A stretch of 36,879 bases of DNA, taken from the NCBI RefSeq assembly GCF_019399235.1, contig NZ_JAELVH010000028.1:21850-58728 (forward strand), in the 5' to 3' direction. Positions 16,687 to 24,835 of the stretch are shown here, one piece after another. A model generated the notes under the pieces. It made no database searches, had not been told where the DNA came from, and saw only the letters and a program-made list of their open reading frames with translations. This stretch comes from Streptomyces poriferorum. Lineage in GTDB: Bacteria; Actinomycetota; Actinomycetes; Streptomycetales; Streptomycetaceae. The stretch's first letter is position 1. Each line of letters opens with the position of its first letter. Position numbers and translations under genes: made by a program.

Positions 16687-17232
16687 ATGAGCGAGCGACG
16701 CGCCCTTCGGAGGCGTATACGCGTGTGGTTGGCGGTCTTCGTCGTCTGTCTGGTTCTGAGCGGGCTGACCGCCTTCCCGCTCGTCCATGAACTGCGCTGG
16801 GCCGAGGACCTGCTGAGCTCCTCGGCCTCGCCCGTGCCCGAGCACTTCCCGGCCCTGATGGAGTGGATCACCCGTGTCCGCACCGGAATCGACACGGCCG
16901 ACGCCGAGTACCCGTTCGTGCTGTACGGCACCGACTGGCTGGCCTTCGCGCATCTCGTGATCGCGGTCGCCTTCTACGGCCCCTACCGAGATCCGGTCCG
17001 CAACATCTGGGTCATCGAGTTCGGCATGATCGCCTGTGCCGGGATCATCCCGCTCGCCCTGATCTGCGGTCCGATCCGCGACATCCCCTTCTGGTGGTCG
17101 GTCATCGACATGTCGTTCGGCGTCTTCGGGGTGATCCCGCTGCTGATCGTGCACCGCAGGATCAAGCGGCTGGAGGCCATGGAGCGGACACCGGATCCGG
17201 TGCATGCCGCGGCGCCCGCCCCGGCTGCCTGA
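16687..17232 (+). CDS. Conserved integral membrane protein, function unknown
   Basis: 181 residues with a basic N-terminus and four hydrophobic segments (about 13-31, 78-97, 109-126 and 138-156). The second and third flank a YGPYRDPVRNIWVIEFG loop that looks like a conserved family signature, but I cannot name the family or a function. TACGCT ends 6 nt before the ATG and no Shine-Dalgarno is visible, so the mRNA could be leaderless (inference). The stop codon is separated by one base from the stop of the convergent serine-hydrolase gene. Confidence 0.82.
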   Translation: MSERRALRRRIRVWLAVFVVCLVLSGLTAFPLVHELRWAEDLLSSSASPVPEHFPALMEWITRVRTGIDTADAEYPFVLYGTDWLAFAHLVIAVAFYGPYRDPVRNIWVIEFGMIACAGIIPLALICGPIRDIPFWWSVIDMSFGVFGVIPLLIVHRRIKRLEAMERTPDPVHAAAPAPAA

Positions 17233-17233
17233 G

Positions 17234-18436
17234 TCACCTGTCCGATGGGGCGCCGAAGGCGGCCACCACGATGTCCAGCGCCGTGGGATTCATGTCCCCG
17301 CCCTTCGCGTCCGTCGAGTTGACGCTGTAGACGAGGGTCCGGGAGAGGTCACGGGTGGCCGCTATGACCGTGTTGTATCCCCAGCGGCCGCCCGTCTTTC
17401 CCCAGACCTCGCGTCCGCCCAGCGTCATCACCGAGAGACCCGCGCCGAACGCGGCGGGCCTGCCCGTGCCGTACTCCCGCACCGACGCGTCGGGCAGCGT
17501 GAACATCTCCTCCAGCAGCGGTCCGCGCACCACCCGTCCGCCGAACAGCGCCCGGGTGAAGCGCTCCAGATCGGCGGTGGTCGAGATCAGGTCTCCCGCC
17601 GCCCAGGCGTCGCTCACCCCCCACGCCGTCACGTCGCGCAGCTCGCCCTCCGTACCGAATATCTGGTACCCGCGGTTGTGCCGGCCGCGTATCGACGGAT
17701 CGGTGCCGGGGAAGTAGGTGTCCACGAGACGCAGTGGCTCCAGGACGCGGCGCGAGACCTGGGAGGCGTATGTGTCACCCGTGACCCGCTCGATGAGCAG
17801 GCCCGCCACCGTGTAGCCGATGTTGGCGTAGTGCTGCTGGGTGCCGGGCGCGAAGTCCGGCCGGTGTGCGGTGGTTTCGCGCACCACGTCCGCCGGGTCG
17901 ATCACGTCGAACCGGTGCTCGTACCAGTCCTCCAGCGTGTCGCCGTTGCCCGGGTCGACGGACGGGAGGCCGCTCGTGTGGTTCAGCAGCTGGCGCACCG
18001 TGACCTGGCCGTACGTCGCCGGGATCAGGTCGGGCAGGTAGCGCCGGACCGGGCGGTCCAGGCCGATCCTGCCCTCCCCGGCCAACTGGAGGACCACGGC
18101 CGCCGTGAAGACCTTGGTGACCGAGCCGACCCGGAAGCGCCCGGAAGGGTCCGCCGCCCGCCCGGACGCCAGGTCGTGGACACCGGCGCTGCCCCGCCAG
18201 ACACCCCCGGTGCCCGAGACGCGCACCAGCGCGGCCGTGGCGTCGTCCGACGGGAGCCCGCCGATCGCCGCCCGCAGCGCCTCGGCCTCCGATCCTCCGA
18301 CGGGCGACGAATGCCGGGCGCCCGGGCCTGCCACCGGGGCGGCGGCTGCCGCAAGGGCCGGTGAGGCCGCCGGGCCCGCGGCGATGCCGAGGAGCAGGGC
18401 GGCTGCGATGACGGTGCGGGACGTGCGGGCGTTCAT
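17234..18436 (-). CDS. Secreted serine hydrolase, class C beta-lactamase / D-Ala-D-Ala carboxypeptidase family
   Basis: A 400-residue precursor with a Sec signal peptide (about 1-30, cut near ALA-A). The penicillin-recognising fold has all three active-site motifs: nucleophile S105 and K108 in SVTK, Y203-A-N205, and K347-T-G in WGKTGGRWG. Proteins of this set include DD-carboxypeptidases, esterases and class C beta-lactamases; sequence alone does not choose. The closest actinomycete comparison is the Streptomyces R61-type carboxypeptidase group. ATG 18436 has AGGAGG 9 nt upstream. The protein would act outside the membrane on peptidoglycan or a beta-lactam-like substrate. Confidence 0.9.
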   Translation of the reverse strand: MNARTSRTVIAAALLLGIAAGPAASPALAAAAAPVAGPGARHSSPVGGSEAEALRAAIGGLPSDDATAALVRVSGTGGVWRGSAGVHDLASGRAADPSGRFRVGSVTKVFTAAVVLQLAGEGRIGLDRPVRRYLPDLIPATYGQVTVRQLLNHTSGLPSVDPGNGDTLEDWYEHRFDVIDPADVVRETTAHRPDFAPGTQQHYANIGYTVAGLLIERVTGDTYASQVSRRVLEPLRLVDTYFPGTDPSIRGRHNRGYQIFGTEGELRDVTAWGVSDAWAAGDLISTTADLERFTRALFGGRVVRGPLLEEMFTLPDASVREYGTGRPAAFGAGLSVMTLGGREVWGKTGGRWGYNTVIAATRDLSRTLVYSVNSTDAKGGDMNPTALDIVVAAFGAPSDR

Positions 18437-18520
18437 GTCCGGTGCCTCCTGGGCGTGGGATCCGGGGGAGTCCTCAACTGCTTTCGGAATCCATCCTGTT
18501 GATCCACGCGCCCGGGCGGA

Positions 18521-19249
18521 TCACCCGAGCGGGGGTTTCCTCGGGGGAGGCTTCCTCCCCTGCGCGGGGGACAAGCCTTCGGGCCCTCCCTCCGCGGAGG
18601 GAGAGACGACACCGCACTCGTACGCGCAGATCACCGCCTGGATCCGGTCGCGCAGCCCCAGTTTGGACAGCACGTTGCCGACGTGCGTCTTCACCGTGTG
18701 CTCGCTGACGACCAGCGCGGCCGCGATCTCCGCGTTCGACAGCCCGCGCGCCAGATGGAGCAGCGTCTCGTGTTCCCGCGTGGTCAGCACGTCCAGGCGC
18801 GCGGACGGCTCCGCCGCCGCGGTGGGCGGCCGCGAGGTGTACTCGGCGATCAGGCGGCGGGCCACCGAGGGCGCCAGCAGCGAGTCCCCGGCCGCCACCA
18901 CGCGTACCGCGTGCACCAGATCGTCCCGGCGCACGTCCTTGAGCAGGAAGCCGCTCGCCCCCGCGTGCAGAGCTTCGTAGACGTACTCGTCCGAGTCGAA
19001 CGTGGTCAGCATGACCGTCCGGCAAGCGCTCCCGGCCGTGATGGTGCGGCAGGCCTCGATGCCGTCCGTTCCGGGCATCCGGATGTCGAGCAGCGCCACC
19101 TCGGGGGCCAGCCGCCGCACGGCCTCGACCGCCGAGGCGCCGTCACCTGCCTCGGCCACCACCTCGATGTCCGGTTGCGCGTCCAGGATCATCGCGAAGC
19201 CACTGCGCACCAGCTCCTGATCGTCGGCGACCACCACGCGGATCGTCAC
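18521..19249 (-). CDS. NarL/LuxR-type response regulator
   Basis: A 242-residue regulator. The receiver domain has acidic D9-D10, phospho-acceptor D55 (LLDIRMPG) and conserved lysine in GFLLKDV. The LuxR helix-turn-helix (about 155-212) contains LSNAEIAAALVVSEHTVKTHV. The GTG start overlaps the kinase stop (GTGA), so kinase and regulator are made in step. The last 25 or so residues form a Pro/Lys/Arg/Gly tail beyond the usual end of the family, and their DNA consists of two perfect hairpins (18544-18560 and 18586-18603). The tail may therefore be terminator DNA being read as protein. Target genes are unknown. Confidence 0.93.
   Translation of the reverse strand: MTIRVVVADDQELVRSGFAMILDAQPDIEVVAEAGDGASAVEAVRRLAPEVALLDIRMPGTDGIEACRTITAGSACRTVMLTTFDSDEYVYEALHAGASGFLLKDVRRDDLVHAVRVVAAGDSLLAPSVARRLIAEYTSRPPTAAAEPSARLDVLTTREHETLLHLARGLSNAEIAAALVVSEHTVKTHVGNVLSKLGLRDRIQAVICAYECGVVSPSAEGGPEGLSPAQGRKPPPRKPPLG
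18544..18603 (-). terminator. Two hairpins overlapping the 3' end of the response-regulator gene
   Basis: GGGGAGG-CTT-CCTCCCC (18544-18560) is a perfect 7-bp stem. CTCCCTCCGCGGAGGGAG (18586-18603) is a perfect 18-bp palindrome. Both lie inside the coding tail of the regulator, and the first is 23 bp from its stop. They are placed to terminate the methyltransferase-kinase-regulator operon on the minus strand. Confidence 0.5.
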
Positions 19250-20445
19250 TGCCCCACCCCTGTCCGTCGTACCGTCACAGATTCCTGCCGCGGGTGCGGG
19301 ATCGTCACCGCGACCCGGAAGCCACGGCCGTCCGGACCGGGGCCGGTGCGGGCCGTGCCTCCGTGTGCGGCGGCGCGCTCCCGGATGCCGGTCAGCCCCA
19401 GCCCCGCTCCACCGCCCGGGCCGCGTCCGTCATCGGTGACCGTCAGGGTCAACGCATCGCGCCCGTGCTCCAGCCGCACCCGGACCGAGGCCGCGCCGGC
19501 ATGCCGGACCACGTTCGTCAGGGCCTCCTGCACGATCCGGTAGACGGTGGCCTCGACCGCCAGGCCGGGCGGCCGGCCGTTGCCGCTCACCTCGTACGAG
19601 ACCGGCGGACCACCCGCACGTACCCGCTCCACCAGGCCGGGCAACCCGTCCAGCACCGGCTGGGGCTCGCGGGGCGCTTCCGGCTCTCCGTCGCCTTCGC
19701 GCAGCACACCGAGCATCCGGCGCAGCTGCACCATCGCGTCCCGGCCCGACTCCGAGATCGCGTCGAAGGCGGCCTCGGCACGTTCCGGAGCCGTACGGAC
19801 CGCCACCGGTCCGGCCTCGGCCTGCACGATCATCAGGCTCACCGCATGGGACAGGACGTCGTGCATCTCCCGGGCGATCCGGGCCCGCTCACGGGCCGCG
19901 GCCTGTTCCGCCTCGATGAGGTGCGTCAGCTCCAGCTGACGGGCCCGGTCCTCCACCGCCCGCAGATACGCCTTGCGTGTCACGGCGAGCCGGCCGAAGG
20001 CGTAGGCCGCGGCGAACACGAACAGGGAGAAGAGCAGCTCCCGCAGCGCGTCGCTGTCCAACCCCACCGAGACCAGGACCGCGAGCATCGTGAGCGCCGC
20101 GATCCCGGTCCGCTTCGGCGGCGAGGACAGTTCGGCCACCGTGTAGAACGCCACGAGGCCGGTGTACGGGAGCGGCTGGCCCGGTCCGTCGACGGTGAAC
20201 CTGTACAGCCCGCCGGCCACGAGCACGGCAAGGAGGACCGCGACCGGCGCCCGGCGGCGGGCGATCAGCGGCAGCACCATCAGGGTGGTCAGCCCGTACG
20301 ACGTCCACGTCGCCTCCGGCAGACCGGGCGCGCGCGGCACCACGAACGGCATGGTCATGGCGGCCTGGACCAGCAGCGCGATGAGGAGGTCGACCGTGCG
20401 AGGGCCGGCCCCGAGCGCTTTCGCCGCGAGGCCACGCAGACGCAT
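19246..20445 (-). CDS. Sensor histidine kinase (NarL-type, HisKA_3)
   Basis: A 399-residue kinase. The N-terminal half has five or six membrane segments (about residues 17-165) with little extracellular sequence, so it may sense a membrane or lipid-borne signal. The dimerisation domain carries phospho-acceptor H195 in REMHDVLSHAVSLM. The HATPase domain has EALTNVVRHA (N box), DDGRGPGGG and GLGLTGIRERAAAHGG. It phosphorylates the response regulator encoded next. ATG 20445 shares its A with the stop of the methyltransferase gene (TGATG), so all three genes are translationally coupled. No ligand can be named. Confidence 0.92.
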   Translation of the reverse strand: MRLRGLAAKALGAGPRTVDLLIALLVQAAMTMPFVVPRAPGLPEATWTSYGLTTLMVLPLIARRRAPVAVLLAVLVAGGLYRFTVDGPGQPLPYTGLVAFYTVAELSSPPKRTGIAALTMLAVLVSVGLDSDALRELLFSLFVFAAAYAFGRLAVTRKAYLRAVEDRARQLELTHLIEAEQAAARERARIAREMHDVLSHAVSLMIVQAEAGPVAVRTAPERAEAAFDAISESGRDAMVQLRRMLGVLREGDGEPEAPREPQPVLDGLPGLVERVRAGGPPVSYEVSGNGRPPGLAVEATVYRIVQEALTNVVRHAGAASVRVRLEHGRDALTLTVTDDGRGPGGGAGLGLTGIRERAAAHGGTARTGPGPDGRGFRVAVTIPHPRQESVTVRRTGVGQ

Positions 20446-21251
20446 CAGGGCTTCCGTGCCACCGCGCCGAACTGGGCGACCTCCGCCCCGGCCGGGCCGG
20501 GACCGGGGCGCCAGCGCGCGCACGAGACGATGCCCGGATCGAGGATGTCCAGCCCGTCCAGGAACGCGGCGAACTCGAAACGGCCGCGGGCGGTGATCGG
20601 GGGAGTGGCGTTCTCGTTCCAGAACCGCATCGCCGCCTCGTTGCCCTCGCCGCCCAGCTCCAGCGTGGGGTGCGTGAGGACCAGATAGCTGCCGGACGGC
20701 ACCGCGGCCATCAACTGCCGGACGATCCGCAGCGCCTCGTCCGTGTCGAGGACGAAGTTCAGGATGCCCAGCAGCATGACCGCGACCGGCCGCTCCAGGT
20801 CGAGGGTGGGCTGCGCGGCCCGCAGGATCCGGTCCGGGTGACGGGCGTCCGCGTCGATGTACTCGGTCGCGCCCTCCGGTGAACTGGTGAGCAGCGAGCG
20901 GGCGTGCGCCAGGACGATCGGATCGTTGTCGACATAGACGACGCGGGCGTCGGGCGCGGTGTGCTGGGCCACCTCGTGGGTGTTGTCCGCCGTCGGCAGG
21001 CCGGTGCCTATGTCCAGGAACTGGCCGATGCCCGCGTCGCCGGCCAGATGGCGCACCGCCCGGCCGAGGAACGCCCGGTCCGCCCGCGCCACTTCGCCGA
21101 TGCTCGGATACATGCCGGTGACCTGGTCACCGACCGTCCGGTCCACCGGGAAGTGGTCCTTTCCGCCGAGCCAGTAGTTCCACACGCGGGCGTTGTGGGC
21201 GACGTCGGCACGGACGCGTGCGGGGAGGGAATTGCTGCGGGGGGCGGTCAC
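20445..21251 (-). CDS. S-adenosyl methyltransferase family protein (DUF574 / Methyltransf_19)
   Basis: A 268-residue protein of the actinomycete-specific family that begins with VWNYWLGGKDHFPVDR. The SAM-binding loop is FLDIGTGLPT (78-87), followed by ARVVYVDNDPIVLAHARSLL with the acidic residue that holds the SAM ribose. These proteins are numerous in Streptomyces and most have no known substrate. GTG 21251 has AGGAG upstream. It is the first gene of an operon with a histidine kinase and response regulator and is coupled to the kinase by a TGATG overlap. Such tight coupling suggests a functional link, perhaps modification of a signal or membrane component. Confidence 0.9.
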   Translation of the reverse strand: MTAPRSNSLPARVRADVAHNARVWNYWLGGKDHFPVDRTVGDQVTGMYPSIGEVARADRAFLGRAVRHLAGDAGIGQFLDIGTGLPTADNTHEVAQHTAPDARVVYVDNDPIVLAHARSLLTSSPEGATEYIDADARHPDRILRAAQPTLDLERPVAVMLLGILNFVLDTDEALRIVRQLMAAVPSGSYLVLTHPTLELGGEGNEAAMRFWNENATPPITARGRFEFAAFLDGLDILDPGIVSCARWRPGPGPAGAEVAQFGAVARKP

Positions 21252-21267
21252 GTCTGGCTCCTTGGTG

Positions 21268-21314
21268 CCGGCCTGGCATCGGGACGATGAGGTCCGTCCA
21301 TGATGCCGGACCGG
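21268..21314 (-). terminator. Candidate terminator after the glycerophosphodiesterase gene
   Basis: 21268-21280 pairs with 21302-21314 over 13 bp with one mismatch and one G-T pair. It directly abuts the stop codon of the glycerophosphodiester phosphodiesterase gene on the minus strand. The loop is long (21 nt). Confidence 0.4.
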
Positions 21315-22034
21315 TCAAGATCCCTGGCTGGGCGTGGAGTTGAGGATCACCTTGTGCAGGACGTCGATCCGGTTGGTGGTGATGGAGTCCACGCCCTGCC
21401 TGATCAGCCGTCGCATCGTGCGGCCGGTGTCCGCCGTCCACGCCGACACCAGCAGCCCGTCACGGTGACAGCGGTCCGTCAGCTCCCGGCTCACCAGCCC
21501 GAACCGGTAGTTCAGCCAGCGCGGCCGCACCGCGTCCAGCAGGGCCGCCCGGGGAGGGGCCAGTGTCGTCCAGGTCATCGCGATCTCGGCGGACGGGTCG
21601 GCGGCCCGCACCCGCAGCATCGCCTCGGGCCCCGCGCAGTAGTAGACGCGCTCACCGGCCCCGCACTCACGGACCACGCCGACGGTCCTTCGGACGGAAT
21701 CGGGCGTGGACCCGGGCAGATCGAGCATGACGCGGTGCGCCCCGGCGACGAGCAACGCCTCGCGCAGGGTGGGCACCGCGCCCTCGGTCCGCTCGGTCAG
21801 CTCCTGATGCGTGAGCCGGTCCAGCCGCACGTCATGCCCCCAGAGCCGCTCCAGCGTGGCGTCGTGCAGCAGGACCGGTACGCCGTCGCCGGTGACCCGG
21901 ACGTCGATCTCGACCGCGTCCGCCCCCCGTTCGAGGGCCGAGCGGATCGAGAGGAGGGTGTTCTCGCGGACGCGGTAGGGATCTCCGCGGTGCGCGACGG
22001 CGGTGACAGAGGTGACAGGAGTGACAGTGGCCAT
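21315..22034 (-). CDS. Glycerophosphodiester phosphodiesterase
   Basis: A 239-residue GDPD/UgpQ-type enzyme. The catalytic set is visible: H15-R16-G17 with E24-N25-T26, metal ligands E42 and D44 in AVEIDVRVT, and H57-D58 in VLLHDATL. The family hydrolyses glycerophosphodiesters to sn-glycerol 3-phosphate and an alcohol. No signal peptide is seen, so it is cytoplasmic and of normal length for the short form. The first 12 residues repeat Val-Thr and are probably disordered. ATG 22034 has no strong ribosome-binding site. The adenosine deaminase gene lies 24 bp upstream on the same strand, possibly in one transcript. Confidence 0.92.
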   Translation of the reverse strand: MATVTPVTSVTAVAHRGDPYRVRENTLLSIRSALERGADAVEIDVRVTGDGVPVLLHDATLERLWGHDVRLDRLTHQELTERTEGAVPTLREALLVAGAHRVMLDLPGSTPDSVRRTVGVVRECGAGERVYYCAGPEAMLRVRAADPSAEIAMTWTTLAPPRAALLDAVRPRWLNYRFGLVSRELTDRCHRDGLLVSAWTADTGRTMRRLIRQGVDSITTNRIDVLHKVILNSTPSQGS

Positions 22035-22058
22035 GGGGCCATTGTCACCACTGCGGCG

Positions 22059-23093
22059 TCACCGGCCGGTGTGCTCCAGCCAGTCCGTCGTGTACGTGTC
22101 GATCTCGGCAGCCAGCGTGCGCTTCCCGGCCGCGTCGAGGAAGGACGCCTCGACCGCGTTCTTCGCGAGCGCCGCGAGACCCCGCTCGTCGAGTCCCAGG
22201 AGGCGGGCAGCCACCCCGTACTCACTGTTGAGGTCGGTACCGAACATCGGCGGGTCGTCGCTGTTGATGGTGACCAGGACACCGGCCTCCACCATCTCCT
22301 TCACCGGGTGCTGCTCGATGTCCGTGACCGCCCGGGTCGCGATGTTGGAGGTGGGGCACACCTCCAGCGCGATGCGGTGCTCGGCGAGATGGGCCAGCAG
22401 CCTCGGGTCGCGGACCGAACTGGTGCCGTGGCCGATGCGCTCGGCCCGCAGTGAGGTCAGCGCGTCCCAGATCGTCTGCGGTCCCGTGGTCTCACCGGCG
22501 TGCGGCACGGAGTGCAGGCCCTCGGCGATCGCCCGGTCGAAGTAGGGCTTGAACTGCGGGCGGTCCACGCCGATCTCCGGGCCGCCGAGACCGAAGGAGA
22601 CGAGCCCCTCCGGCCGTAGGTCCACGGCGAGGCGGGTGGTCTCCTCGGCGGCCTCCAGACCTGCCTCGCCCGGAATGTCGAAGCACCAGCGCAGGACGAC
22701 CCCGAGCTCGGACTCGGCGGCCTTGCGGGCGTCCTCGATGGCCTCCATGAAGGCCTGTTCGGGGATGCCGCGGCGGGTGGAGGAGAAGGGGGTGACGGTC
22801 AGTTCCGCGTAACGGATGTTCTGCCGCGCCATGTCCCGGGCGACCTCGAACGTCAGCAGCCGGACGTCCTCCGGGGTGCGGATCAGGTCCACGACCGAGA
22901 GGTACACGTCGATGAAGTGGCCGAAGTCGGTGAAGGTGAAGTAGTCGGCCAGCGCCTCGGGTGCGGTGGGGACCTTGGAGTCGGGGTGGTGCGCGGCCAG
23001 TTCGGCGACGATGCGGGGCGAGGCCGAGCCGACATGGTGGACATGGAGCTCGGCCTTGGGCAGCCCCGCGATGAAGGGGTGCAGATCGGTCAT
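22059..23093 (-). CDS. add: Adenosine deaminase family protein
   Basis: A 344-residue metal-dependent deaminase of usual length. The zinc ligands H17 and H19 are in ELHVHHVGS, the catalytic block is H198-A-G-E201, and the final aspartates D279-D280 lie in INSDDPPMFGTDL. The family converts adenosine to inosine plus ammonia in purine salvage. The first motif reads HVHHVG where most family members have HxHLDG, so the substrate could be a different purine nucleoside or base. ATG 23093 has AGGAGG upstream. It is divergent from a DUF4190 membrane protein. Confidence 0.92.
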   Translation of the reverse strand: MTDLHPFIAGLPKAELHVHHVGSASPRIVAELAAHHPDSKVPTAPEALADYFTFTDFGHFIDVYLSVVDLIRTPEDVRLLTFEVARDMARQNIRYAELTVTPFSSTRRGIPEQAFMEAIEDARKAAESELGVVLRWCFDIPGEAGLEAAEETTRLAVDLRPEGLVSFGLGGPEIGVDRPQFKPYFDRAIAEGLHSVPHAGETTGPQTIWDALTSLRAERIGHGTSSVRDPRLLAHLAEHRIALEVCPTSNIATRAVTDIEQHPVKEMVEAGVLVTINSDDPPMFGTDLNSEYGVAARLLGLDERGLAALAKNAVEASFLDAAGKRTLAAEIDTYTTDWLEHTGR

Positions 23094-23213
23094 CGGATCC
23101 TCCTGGGGCAGGGGTGGTGCGGGGCCCGGTGTGTCGGGGAACCGGGCAGGGGACGGGAGTCATCGTAGGACGGGGTGGCCCGTAGCATGACGGCATCACG
23201 ATGGGGGAGGCTC

Positions 23214-24014
23214 ATGTCAGACAGCTCAGAACGGCCTGCGGACGGGTCCGCGCCGCGCGATCCGTGGGCTCCGCCGGACGCCAAGGTGCCGCTGGACAAG
23301 AACACCGGCGACACCCGTCCGCAGACGGACGAGGGCACCGGGAATCCGGGGCCGCCGCCCGTGCATGATCATCAGACGGTCACGTCGATGCCGAACTCCG
23401 GGACGGGCCCGATACCCACGGCCGGTTTCGGCCCGCCCGGCCAGGGACAGCCGGCCGGCCCCTGGCAGGACCCGGGGGCGGTGCCGCCACCGCCGGTCGG
23501 ACCGAACGGTCCCGGTCAGGCGGCCCCGCCGCCCGCGGGGCAGTACGGCTACCCGGCTCCGCCGCAGTCGCAGTACGGCTACCCGGCCCCGTCACAGTCG
23601 CAGTACGGCTACCCGGCTCCGCCGGCCCCGCAGTACGGCGGCTATCCGGGCTACGGCGGCCAGCCGGCGTGGGGCGCTGGCCCCTCCAACGGCATGGGCA
23701 CGGCGTCGATGGTGCTGGGAATCCTCGCCGTCTGCCTGTTCTGCATCTACGGCATCCCCAGTCTCATCCTGGGCACGCTCGCGCTGATCTTCGGCATCAT
23801 CGGCCGCAAGCGGGCCTCGCGAGGGGAGGCGGACAACGCCGGCCAGGCGCTGGCCGGGCTCATCCTGGGGTCCATCGGCATCGCGATCGGCGTCATCATC
23901 ATCGGTGGCCTCATCTGGCTCTTCGCCACGCACGCGGACGAGTTCGACGACGACACCAGTTACAACGACGACAACACCTACGGGACATCGCTCGTCATCG
24001 AAGACGCGCGGTGA
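23214..24014 (+). CDS. DUF4190-type membrane protein with Pro/Gly/Tyr-rich repeat region
   Basis: A 266-residue protein. The first 160 or so residues are low complexity, rich in Pro, Gly and Gln. They contain three near-identical decapeptides of the type QYGYPAPPQS plus a partial fourth. The C-terminal part has two membrane helices (about 163-195 and 215-240) around an IIGRKRASRGEADNAGQALAG loop, the DUF4190 signature. A short Asp-rich tail follows. ATG 23214 has GGGGGAGG close upstream, and TAGCAT at 23193-23198 is a possible -10 box. The family is common in actinomycetes, sits in the membrane and has no known reaction; the proline-rich part may bind protein partners. Confidence 0.88.
   Translation: MSDSSERPADGSAPRDPWAPPDAKVPLDKNTGDTRPQTDEGTGNPGPPPVHDHQTVTSMPNSGTGPIPTAGFGPPGQGQPAGPWQDPGAVPPPPVGPNGPGQAAPPPAGQYGYPAPPQSQYGYPAPSQSQYGYPAPPAPQYGGYPGYGGQPAWGAGPSNGMGTASMVLGILAVCLFCIYGIPSLILGTLALIFGIIGRKRASRGEADNAGQALAGLILGSIGIAIGVIIIGGLIWLFATHADEFDDDTSYNDDNTYGTSLVIEDAR
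23541..23640 (+). repeat. 30-bp tandem repeat within the DUF4190 gene
   Basis: CAGTACGGCTACCCGGC-type units begin exactly at 23541, 23571, 23601 and 23631. They keep the frame and encode Gln-Tyr-Gly-Tyr-Pro-Ala-Pro repeats. The last unit is diverged and partial. Confidence 0.85.
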
Positions 24015-24114
24015 CGCACCCGGCCGTCGCGGGCGCGCGATGACGTCCTTCGTCGCCGAGGGCGCGTAACGACACTCCTGGCCCTGGGCGGTGCCCGGTG
24101 AGCGGCCAGGGAAC

Positions 24115-24157
24115 GGGGCCTCGGGGATATGGAACGTGTCCATATCCCCGAGGCCCC
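24115..24157. terminator. Perfect 19-bp stem terminator between convergent genes
   Basis: GGGGCCTCGGGGATATGGA (24115-24133) is the exact reverse complement of 24139-24157, with a 5-nt ACGTG loop and TTCTC following on the plus strand. It separates the DUF4190 gene from the NADAR gene, whose stop lies 4 bp away, so it can serve both directions. Confidence 0.88.
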
Positions 24158-24160
24158 TTC

Positions 24161-24739
24161 TCATATGCCGCCCGCGCCGTCCCTCAGCGCGGCCCGCGCC
24201 TCCATCAGCGCGAACCCCAGCAGATTCAGGCCCCGCCACGTCGCCGGGTCCTCCGCGCGCGGGTCGTCCGCGGCGAGCCCGATGCCCCAGATCCGGTCCA
24301 CCGGGCTCGCCTCGACCAGCACCCGGTCGCCCGTGCCCAGCAGGAACCCGCCCAGCTCCGCGTCCTGGCCGAACTTGTGGACGCTGCCCGCGACCACCAG
24401 CCCGAACCGCTCGCGCTCCCACACGTCCCCGTCGAAGTCGCGGACCAGCCGGCCCACCTTCTTCGCCTCGGCCGGGGTCTTCGCCTCCACCGCCCGCTCC
24501 GCGGCCTCCGCGTCACCGAACAGCCTCGCCTTGCCGGCCATCATCCAGTGCTCGGCCGACGCGTACGTCACCCCGTCGACCGTGAACGGCGAGGGCCACC
24601 ACTGGCTGAGGCAGCTCGCGCCGATCCGGCCGTCCGGGCGCGGCCGGTGCCCCCAGAACAGCAGGTACTTCACTCTGTCGCCCCCGGCTGCCCGCGACAC
24701 GAGCCCGCCGGCGTCCCGGACATCCCCGATGTGTTCCAT
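24161..24739 (-). CDS. NADAR (YbiA/DUF1768) family protein
   Basis: A protein of about 192 residues with the NADAR fold. Motifs are YLLFWGHRPRPDG, LSQWWPSPFTVDGVTYASAEHWMM, KARLFGD, and the C-terminal DRIWGIGLAADDPRAEDPATWRGLNLLGFALM. Members of the family such as YbiA split N-glycosidic bonds in riboflavin pathway intermediates, and others act on ADP-ribose. ATG 24739 is my start; ATG 24757 and GTG at the VKYLLFW segment are alternatives. It diverges from the second aldehyde dehydrogenase gene. Its physiological substrate here is unknown. Confidence 0.88.
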   Translation of the reverse strand: MEHIGDVRDAGGLVSRAAGGDRVKYLLFWGHRPRPDGRIGASCLSQWWPSPFTVDGVTYASAEHWMMAGKARLFGDAEAAERAVEAKTPAEAKKVGRLVRDFDGDVWERERFGLVVAGSVHKFGQDAELGGFLLGTGDRVLVEASPVDRIWGIGLAADDPRAEDPATWRGLNLLGFALMEARAALRDGAGGI

Positions 24740-24835
24740 GACACGCGAGTCTGGCATCCGCCACTGACATTCCGTACGTGGAAGTCCGCACCGACACGAC
24801 ACATGGTCGACAGATTTCGTCGCGTAACCAAAAGG

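Noticed and set aside
13786..17205. Long minus-strand frames opposite the first aldehyde dehydrogenase and the PotD-like gene
   Set aside because: Same antisense pattern; no ribosome-binding site and no recognisable domain.
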